A stretch of DNA of 64,000 nucleotides from Mactromeris polynyma (lineage: Eukaryota > Mollusca > Bivalvia > Venerida > Mactridae): the NCBI GenBank assembly GCA_032209605.1, contig JASFXZ010000014.1, forward strand, positions 8,886,912 to 8,950,911. The letters are read 5' to 3'. The notes below the pieces were generated by a model. That model was not told the origin of the DNA. It searched no databases and saw nothing but the letters and a program-made list of their open reading frames with translations. Positions 55,473 to 64,000 of this stretch are shown piece by piece. The first letter of the stretch is position 1, and each line of letters starts with the position of its first letter. A program made the translations under genes and the position numbers.

Positions 55473-56384
55473 AATGTTTCATGTTCTGTCTATCTGTTGT
55501 ATGTTTTATATGTTGTTGTTTTTCGTTATTTAATTAGTATGCATGCAATTAAAAGATAAAGCTGCAGTTTAAGAGTTTCTTCATTGTCTTTAGTTGAGTA
55601 ATACATAATCTGTTTGTTTGTAAGTTTGCGGTACTTACAAATTTATACCGTATGGTACACAATTAGATCTACCGCAAAAATACAAGCAAACAGTATGTAC
55701 CAGTTGTTCTACAGAACAGGCTTGATACGTAAAAGCAAACTCCATCTCAAGTGGATACATCATATCATTAATCATGCTTTGAACACGACACAAGGAATCA
55801 TCATCAGTTAGTACTACGTACCTGGAGATTTAACATCACATGAGTTCGCAAATATCTCTCAAAATTACAAATTTCATCAATCTACAAGTTTCGTCTGTTC
55901 ACTACATAATGATGTCTTTAGTGAATAAGCTAAACTTGTTAGAGTGAGCAAATCTGTATTTTATTGATAACATTTGGAATTCTTGTGTAAACATTAATCA
56001 AGGCTCACACCAAAACAAAGGGAGATCACTGCGCAAGAGTTTGTCAAAACGAAAGTACACAATCACACGGAGTTACCTACCTTTATGAACACATGCTCTC
56101 AAAATCAGATAAAACTGTTATAAGAAATCAAATATTAACGATTTTAAACTCAGAGTACACATTAAATATTTCGATAACTTCGGAAATTCAATGAACTGGA
56201 ACCTAGCTGACTGCATGCACAGTAAGTTTGTTTGGTGCAAATAGATGATTTAAGTCGCGAAATTATGTGACATTACAAGCAAATCGTTAACATTTCGATA
56301 ATTTTTGTTCCGAGTATCCGGATATTCGTTCGGATGGCGTTCCGAGTATCCGGATACCAATTTTGGTATTCGTTGACATCCTTA

Positions 56385-58853
56385 CTCATTACCCATCCTA
56401 GAGCCAAGCATTTTGTCTAATTACCCATCCTAGAGCCAAGCATTTTGTCTAATTACCCATCCTAGAGCCAAGCATTTTGTCTAATTACCCATCCTAGAGC
56501 CAATCCTTTGTCTAATTACCCATCCTAGAGCCAAGCATTTTGTCTAATTACCCATCCTAGAGCCAAGCATTTTGTCTAATTACCCATCCTAGAGCCAAGC
56601 ATTTTGTCTCATTACCCATCCTAGAGCCAAGCATTTTGTCTAATTACCCATCCTAGAGCCAAGCATTTTGTCTAATTACCCATCCTAGAGCCAAGCATTT
56701 TGTCTAATTTCCCATCCTAGAGCCAAGCATTTTGTCTCATTACCCATCCTAGAGCCAAGCATTTTGTCTCATTACCCATCCTAGAGCCAAGCATTTTGTC
56801 TAATTACCCACCCTAGAGCCAAGCATTTTGTCTAATTACCCACCCTAGAGCCAAGCATTTTGTCTAATTACCCATCCTAGAGCCAAGCATTTTGTCTCAT
56901 TACCCATCCTAGAGCCAAGCATTTTGTCCAATTACCCACCCTAGAGCCAAGCATTTTGTATAATTACCCACCCTAGAGCCAAGCATTTTGTCTAATTACC
57001 CACCTTAGAGCCAAGCATTTTGTCTAATTACCCATCCTAGAGCCAAGCATTTTGTCTCATTACCCACCCTAGAGCCAAGCATTTTGTCCAATTACCCACC
57101 CTAGAGCCAAGCATTTTGTCTAATTACCCATCCTAGAGCCAAGCATTTTGTCTAATTACCCATCCTAGAGCCAATCCTTTGTCTAATTACCCATCCTAGA
57201 GCCAAGCATTTTGTCTAATTACCCATCCTAGAGCCAATCCTTTGTCTAATTACCCACCCTAGAGCCAAGCATTTTGTCCAATTACCCACCCTAGAGCCAA
57301 GCATTTTGTCTAATTACCCATCCTAGAGCCAAGCATTTTGTCTAATTACCCATCCTAGAGCCAAGCATTTTGTCTAATTACCCATCCTAGAGCCAAGCAT
57401 TTTGTCTTATTACCCATCCTAGAGCCAAGCATTTTGTCTAATTACCCATCCTAGAGCCAAGCATTTTGTCTAATTACCCATCCTAGAGCCAAGCATTTTG
57501 TCTAATTACCCATCCTAGAGCCAAGCATTTTGTCTAATTACCCATCCTAGAGCCAATCCTTTGTCTAATTACCCATCCTAGAGCCAAGCATTTTGTCTAA
57601 TTACCCATCCTAGAGCCAAGCATTTTGTCTAATTACCCATCCTAGAGCCAAGCATTTTGTCTCATTACCCATCCTAGAGCCAAGCATTTTGTCTAATTAC
57701 CCATCCTAGAGCCAAGCATTTTGTCTAATTACCCATCCTAGAGCCAAGCATTTTGTCTAATTACCCATCCTAGAGCCAAGCATTTTGTCTAATTACCCAT
57801 CCTAGAGCCAATCCTTTGTCTAATTACCCATCCTAGAGCCAAGCATTTTGTCTAATTACCCATCCTAGAGCCAAGCATTTTGTATAATTACCCATCCTAG
57901 AGCCAAGCATTTTGTCTAATTACCCATCCTAGAGCCAAGCATTTTGTCTCATTACCCATCCTAGAGCCAAGCATTTTGTCTAATTACCCATCCTAGAGCC
58001 AAGCATTTTGTCTAATTACCCATCCTAGAGCCAAGCATTTTGTCTAATTACCCATCCTAGAGCCAAGCATTTTGTCTCATTACCCATCCTAGAGCCAAGC
58101 ATTTTGTCTAATTACCCACCCTAGAGCCAAGCATTTTGTATAATTACCCATCCTAGAGCCAAGCATTTTGTCTAATTACCCATCCTAGAGCCAAGCATTT
58201 TGTCTAATTACCCATCCTAGAGCCAAGCATTTTGTCTCATTACCCACCCTAGAGCCAAGCATTTTGTCTAATTACCCATCCTAGAGCCAAGCATTTTGTC
58301 TCATTACCCATCCTAGAGCCAAGCATTTTGTCTAATTACCCATCCTAGAGCCAAGCATTTTGTCTAATTACCCATCCTAGAGCCAAGCATTTTGTCTAAT
58401 TACCCATCCTAGAGCCAAGCATGTTGTCTAATTACCCATCCTAGAGCCAAGCATGTTGTCTAATTACCATCCTAGAGCCAAGCATTTTGTCTAATTACCC
58501 ATCCTAGAGCCAAGCATTTTGTATAATTACCCATCCTAGAGCCAAGCATTTTGTCTAATTACCCATCCTAGAGCCAAGCATTTTGTCTAATTACCCATCC
58601 TAGAGCCAAGCATTTTGTCTAATTACCCATCCTAGAGCCAAGCATTTTGTCTAATTACCCATCCTAGAGCCAAGCATTTTGTCTAATTACCCATCCTAGA
58701 GCCAAGCATTTTGTCTAATTACCCATCCTAGAGCCAAGCATTTTGTCTAATTACCCATCCTAGAGCCAAGCATGTTGTCTCATTACCCATCCTAGAGCCA
58801 AGCATTTTGTCTAATTACCCATCCTAGAGCCAAGCATTTTGTCTCATTACCCA
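56385..58853 (+). repeat. 32-bp satellite array, right block (about 77 units)
   Basis: Continues the array after the hAT insertion. The order of unit variants at 57400-58300 matches that at 51590-52490 (see findings). Confidence 0.98.
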
Positions 58854-59053
58854 GCGATTTGAAAAGATTTTGACAAGTTTACATAGACTTTTTGTTATAG
58901 TTTGAATCATAATGCAACTCATAGATTCATTAGTGAAACATTTATGTATAATTTTGTAAAAACAATAAATGATGGAATATGCTACATTTTGTTGTGTGTC
59001 AATTTATCAAGTTCTGCGTGTTTTGTGAGTTTTGCACACATTCATCTTGTTCA

Positions 59054-59690
59054 ACGGACAGATCTATGTAGGTATATGTGACAGTGAACAACAGACAGAG
59101 CAATGTAGGTATATGTGACAGTTGACAACAGACACAGCAATGTAGGTATCTGTGACAGTTGACAACAGACAGAGCAATGTAGGTATATGTGACAGTTGAC
59201 AACATACACAGCAATGTAGGTATCTGTGACAGTTGACAACAGACACAGCAATGTAGGTATATGTGACAGTTGACAACAGACACAGCAATGTAGGTATCTG
59301 TGACAGTTGACAACAGACACAGCAATGTAGGTATATGTGACAGTTGACAACAGACAGAGTAATGTAGGTATATGTGACAGTTGACAACAGACAGAGTAAT
59401 GTAGGTATATGTGACAGTTGACAACATACACAGCAATGTAGGTATCTGTGACAGTTGACAACATACACAGCAATGTAGGTATGTGTGACAGTTGACAACA
59501 GACACAGCAATGTAGGTATCTGTGACAGTTGACAACATACACAGCAATGTAGGTATGTGTGACAGTTGACAACAGACACAGCAATGTAGGTATCTGTGAC
59601 AGTTGACAACAGACACAGCAATGTAGGTATCTGTGACAGTTGACAACATACACAGCAATGTAGGTATCTATGACAGTGAACAATACATGG
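59054..59690 (+). repeat. 37-bp minisatellite, about 17 copies
   Basis: The unit gtaggtatctgtgacagttg plus acaacagacacagcaat, period 37, with c/a and g/t variants. Three overlapping minus-strand ORFs of over 200 codons arise because the unit has no minus-strand stop. Confidence 0.95.
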
Positions 59691-59699
59691 AACCACTGC

Positions 59700-62600
59700 C
59701 ATGTTGTTTTATTCCAAACAATGTTACAAGTTTATCCAACTCAGGGCTAGTGCTGGCTTTTTTTTTCTTGAGCCAATTTTGGAACCCGGTCAGTTTCAGT
59801 CATTGGCGGGCTATATTACAGCGCGCAATCGACAAATATTTAGAGTGAGTGAACTCTTTAAATATTGTTCTTAATGCTTGGCTGGATAATCCTATAGTTT
59901 AGCCAAGAAACAATTTGCAAACCAAGCCTTCAATTGACAATTAACATCATCATTCTCATACATACAGTTTATTTCAACTGAACATAACCATCCACATACT
60001 ACATGTAATGCATAAACTACTTCACCATACCAGATAATGTCATGAAGATGATATATAGGTAATGTACATACATATAGATACATTTGTTTCAATCATACAC
60101 ATTCAAAAGCTGACAATAAAATGAGCTACAGGTGAAGTGATGTATACAAGGGAGACCTTCCACTAATCTATCAAAGTCTTGACAGCTAAGGTCATGTGTA
60201 AAAATTGTTTGTTTGCCACACCTCAACCAATACACCAAGACAGACACAGATTCGATTTTTCTGGACTCTTGTTCAATACCGTATTGTGTCATTTTCCCTA
60301 TTCCTAGTACATGTATATAGACTAAGTTTTTTTAAGAATCAGCCTATAACTACCTGCCCCGGAATTTTAATGCAGGGGCACCGCAAACCAACAATTTTTT
60401 TAACAGGATAACCTAAGTAATGGCTCATTTAGTTATACAAAATGTATGCGACTTCAATAAATGAAACATTCGTGTACACAGTTCATTGCAATCAAATGAG
60501 TTTGCAGGCTTCAGGTGAAGATTTTGCTTTACAAATTTATGAATTATCAAATTGAAATAATTGCACAAGTTAAACTGACCAAACAAACAAAACTAACCTT
60601 CGATATTCAAGAAGGCAATCAAATTTCTGGTTAACACAAATACAGCTCGAAGGCATAAAGATTTTAGACATTTATAATCAACACAAGTTGTGTGAGTATT
60701 TGTATGTGGTGTCGAATAAAATACAGTGCAACCTCGCCAAAGCAACTCCCTTTTTGTGACACAGTTTGCTGTTGTCGCGAGGTTGTTGCCCTAGAGAGGT
60801 TGAATTGGTAGCACATTCTTACCACAGGAAAAACCCAATTTTAGAATGATTATAGGATACATACATGGCTAACACATCGTTCAGGCCATCCTTAAAAAAA
60901 GTATGTTTGGCATAACCCTACCTATTGTAGGTGGGTAGGTAGGTAGGAAAATTACTTTGTATAGTTCTGCTAGATTGAAATATTCAAACGCTGCTAAAGA
61001 AATCCATTCAGGACCCCCAAAAAAAGGGTTTTTAGGGGGTTGAATTACATGATTAGGTAGGGTTACGCTAAACAAACAATTTTTAATCATGACCTCATGT
61101 ACAATATGTTAGAATGGTTTTATACATTTACATTTTGAGGGGTGAAAACAAATTCATCTTTTTTGTTATAACATACAGATTTTTGTTCCTATGTTCATCA
61201 GTAATTTGATCAATACAGTCAACTATGGAATACTGTTGTCGCTGTTGACTTGCCAACATAACAGAAACGCTTCAATTAGAAATTTAAATTTGTCGCAGAC
61301 TAAATTTCCCGCCAAAAGTTTTAACGTCAAAGTTTTTGACTCTATAATTATCATATAAATGTCAACTTGTTAACCTTGCACGACGAGTTGAAATCAACGG
61401 CTTAATTTCAAGTTGTCGCGTTTCCATAAAGTCAACTGTGTAGACAAGAAATTTCAGCTTTTACCAAGTCGATGAGGTTATTAAGATAATCATATCTGTC
61501 ACTTAAGGCTATGTTATGTCACAGGAAAGGATTTTAAATTCCTTCAGAAATGAGGGCTACAAGTGATTCACATAATTTCAAACAAGGACAATATATATAA
61601 TACAGTCGTACATCACAAATACATGAACTACGGTATTCTACAAACAAAATGGGAATGCAGAAGTTCATAAAGCTGTCAGAAATGTTTCGATGTTGTTTAA
61701 GAAATGAATACACCATTATTCAAAAATACCGTAAACTCCCAAATAACCGAACCCTTTCCCGACAGGATCAAAAGACTGGTTTTCCAGGAGTCTGATTTTC
61801 TGGGAGTTCACTGTATTTACACGATAAGCGATAGATACTTAACCAAGCTGCTATTACAGGTTAAATGTGTAGCAGTGCATTATGTTTTTATTTTGAGAAC
61901 TATTTTGCATACAGTGTATTCAAACTCAACAACCACTACAAATCCTTCAAATATAGATTAATCGGTCATCTACATAAATAGGTCCTTGAACGTCTTTCAT
62001 ACACAAATCTATCTGTGACCAAGGGCAACGCAATATTTAAATAGCATAGGAGCTTTTTGTGTACGCAAACTACAAGTTACATGTACAATTGTTGTTAAAT
62101 GATCATTTTCTGAACATCAACAGTCACTTTTTTAGAGATTAAATGCTTAGAATATATTCATTTTAACGACTGAAAACATTTCCATGGTAACCAAATGGAA
62201 GTAAATTTACTGAAATGCATAATAATTTGCTAAAAGAAAAATAGGAAATGTTTCAATCAAATACCTTTGATGATAGAGTGCTTTTAATCAAATTCATAAA
62301 TTTTCAAGTTATCGAAAACATTCAACATCTTCACTTACACAGAGTGCAGAGTTAGCTAAAAAGCGTCATAAAAATATTTCTTGGACCACTGTATACTCGT
62401 ATTTCTGTCAAAGAACAGATTTTTTGGTCCAAATGACATATCTGAGCGAAATTGAGTTATTAACATTTCTGAATGCACGGATATATGTAGGTCACTACAA
62501 AACAAAAACTTTAGTAACACGACATTTCTTTAGGGAATTACAGCACTTTTAATATGGTCATCAAGAGTTTCACAAAAAGAGAAGGGGCCATCTCAATGTT

Positions 62601-63460
62601 TACTGATAATTGTTTTGCTTTTGCTCACTGCCTATTCATAAATCTTTTACTGAAATGTTTCAACTAGCTGCTGCAATTAATGTGAAAGCATGACGTAATA
62701 ATGTGAAAACATGATGTCATCTTTAAACTGCGTTTTTCTCAAAAACGAGGCTCAGTGCATTTGGGCCAATAATCTCAGAGACTGCCACATGTATCAAGCC
62801 ATTACTAAAGTAGTTCAATGCATACTACATGTATCATACTCGTGGAATGACCAACCTTTGACAGGCAACTGTGACCTGGGGAGTTTCTGACATTAACAGC
62901 ATCTCTTCAAATCCAGTCTATGTGCAGACCATCAGACTCCTACCAGACTGGTAAAAATTCGAATATGTCAAACAAAATTTACATATGAATGTTCGTGATG
63001 AATTTCTTTATCCAGTTATCTTTACAAATATTGTTCTTAACTGCTGGTTCAGCAACTGATTGCAAGAAATCAACAATAAGTAAAGTACCACCACAAAGGT
63101 GTACAAACACATTTGCTCTCTCACTTAACAATTCATTCGTTATTTTTGTTTATAGGGTCATCAGTCACCATGTACACGCAGGTACTTATAGGCATTTTTG
63201 TTGACCCCGACATGTACCCCGCTTGTCGTTAAATTGGTTTTAGAATCTTAAAGGGTAAATTTGTCTTGTTGATAATTTATCTACAAGCTAATACCAAATA
63301 TATGTCAATTTTGAATCCAAAGATAGCTACACACCGAGATCAATTCGATCAAAAATGGTTGTAGTTTCTATTAATTTTGTGATTTAGCCAATCTATAGAG
63401 ATGTTGTCCTGAAAAGGACAATTCACTTCACCAAAGACTGTTTAGTTGCTTAAATACATA
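59700..63460. other. 3.8 kb without a recognised gene
   Basis: No ZF exon on either strand and no long ORF. It holds an inverted-repeat element at 60882-61083 and short MITE-end-like segments near 60720-60800 and 61725-61815. From about 61,100 to 63,460 I recognised almost no repeat, unlike the rest of the window. Confidence 0.45.
60882..61083. mobile_element. Inverted-repeat element 'gtatgtttggcataaccctacct'
   Basis: The left segment tatgtttggcataaccctac faces gtagggttacgctaaacaaaca on the right, about 200 bp overall. Related to 48906-49066. Confidence 0.6.
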
Positions 63461-63764
63461 TACATAGTTCCCACATCTACAATATTTACCTCCCTTTTTC
63501 TTAACTGTCGGCCATTTTGATAGGCAAAATTGATAAGCCCTTATAGGAGTAATTTCCAAATATATGATACTTAAGAAAATACCAAGAGTATTTGCATGTG
63601 ACAATCACTTTTTCTTCAACTTACTATAAGTTATTTTTTATATATCGGATGAGTTTATCATTGTTTACATTATATTCCCTATAAACTTTAAGGAAATTTG
63701 CCAATCAAAATGGCCGACAATTCAGAACAAGGGAGGTAACTATGGTAGTTGTGAGAACTATGTA
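63461..63764. mobile_element. Palindromic 'tacatagttccc' MITE, copy 4
   Basis: About 304 bp with both ends preserved, lacking part of the central segment seen in the other copies. Confidence 0.8.
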
Positions 63765-64000
63765 TTGGTTAGATGTATGACCATAATTCAATACTTAATT
63801 ACAAAGACGGTCGCATTTCCACATGTTTTATTTTGATGACTGACTCAATGTACAAAGATAAAAGAACATATTAATTTAAGAGGTGAGAACAAGATTTGAT
63901 GAAATCTGTTGTTGCTTCTCCGTTGTGACAGATGAAAGATCATGGTTCCCATAGATGCAATATTTCACAAAAACCAAACTGAAAACAGAAAAGATTGTAC
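63765..64000. other. Window end, nothing recognised
   Basis: An acceptor-like 'ctccgttgtgacag' near 63931 is followed in phase 1 by a stop after seven codons, so I do not call an exon. Confidence 0.4.

Larger units (their letters stand above)
54546..56384. mobile_element. hAT-superfamily DNA transposon inserted in the satellite, 1,839 bp
   Basis: The ends are taaggatgtcaacga and tcgttgacatcctta, perfect 15-bp inverted repeats. The 8-bp target duplication is ctcattac (54538-54545, 56385-56392), which is part of the satellite unit, so the empty site can be read directly. Subterminal 'gtatccggat' motifs lie at both ends. Only a fragment of transposase remains. Confidence 0.95.

Noticed and set aside
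49621..58853. CRISPR-like regular array
   Set aside because: Contiguous 32-bp units with no unique spacers, in animal DNA; it is a satellite.
58999..59702. Three minus-strand ORFs of over 200 residues rich in Cys and Tyr
   Set aside because: Translation of the 37-bp minisatellite in three frames. The Cys-rich pattern looks like a secreted peptide repeat but is the same unit read in each frame.
63917..63960. A further ZF exon after an acceptor-like ctccgttgtgacag
   Set aside because: Phase 1 gives a stop after seven codons and there is no Cys-x2-Cys.

Overview
The window is animal nuclear DNA, almost certainly from a bivalve mollusc. It is AT-rich with long introns. It carries interspersed families that, from general knowledge, are typical of bivalve genomes: the 'tatgccccc...gagggcat' repeat ending in 'caaaggtcaaggtcacaggggg', and tRNA-headed SINEs ending in 'cggcgttaaaccc' plus an (aaac)n tail. 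No species can be named from this alone.

The genic content, all on the + strand between 1 and 48,904, is an array of 16 short exons. Each encodes exactly one pair of C2H2 zinc fingers (ZFs). Fifteen have a visible 3' splice site; all fifteen enter in phase 1 (two bases complete a codon begun in an upstream exon), and most acceptors match (a/t)tttcag. All sixteen run into an in-frame stop 3 to 12 codons after the second finger. No finger pair can therefore splice on to the next. The layout fits mutually exclusive alternative 3'-terminal exons of one transcription-factor gene whose shared 5' exons lie upstream of base 1. The closest known architecture is that of insect BTB-ZF loci such as lola and broad; the BTB part is inferred and not visible here. 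Subfamilies lie together: E1/E2, E3-E8 (second finger 'LKGN' type), E9-E11 (second finger 'TKSN' type), E12/E13, E14/E15, and E16. E9 and E10 are a recent duplication of about 2.2-2.5 kb. E13 lies in a frame with no long ORF and is easily missed.

The exons sit in a dense bed of repeats. These include five copies of a 'cagtcaaacctgt' MITE (miniature inverted-repeat element), six 74-75 bp fold-back hairpins in two sequence classes, four copies of a palindromic 'tacatagttccc' element, three 'tgacgtca'-bearing elements and several hAT-like MITEs with approximate 8-bp duplications. There are also tRNA-derived SINEs with 13-bp target duplications, at least nine minisatellites, and a 2.7 kb inverted-repeat element holding two opposed 32-bp minisatellites.

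From 49.6 to 58.9 kb a 32-bp satellite of roughly 230 units follows the last ZF exon. It is split at 54,546-56,384 by a hAT element with a perfect 8-bp target duplication (ctcattac) and a transposase reduced to its C-terminal dimerisation domain. From 59.7 to 63.4 kb I see no gene.

Region by region: 1-19 kb holds exons E1-E8, 20.9-25.9 kb the E9/E10 duplication, 28.8-34.8 kb E11-E13, 35-41 kb a repeat-rich gap, 41.3-43.5 kb E14-E15, 45-47.7 kb the inverted element, 48.7 kb E16, and 49.6-64 kb satellite, hAT, minisatellite and sequence with no recognised gene.
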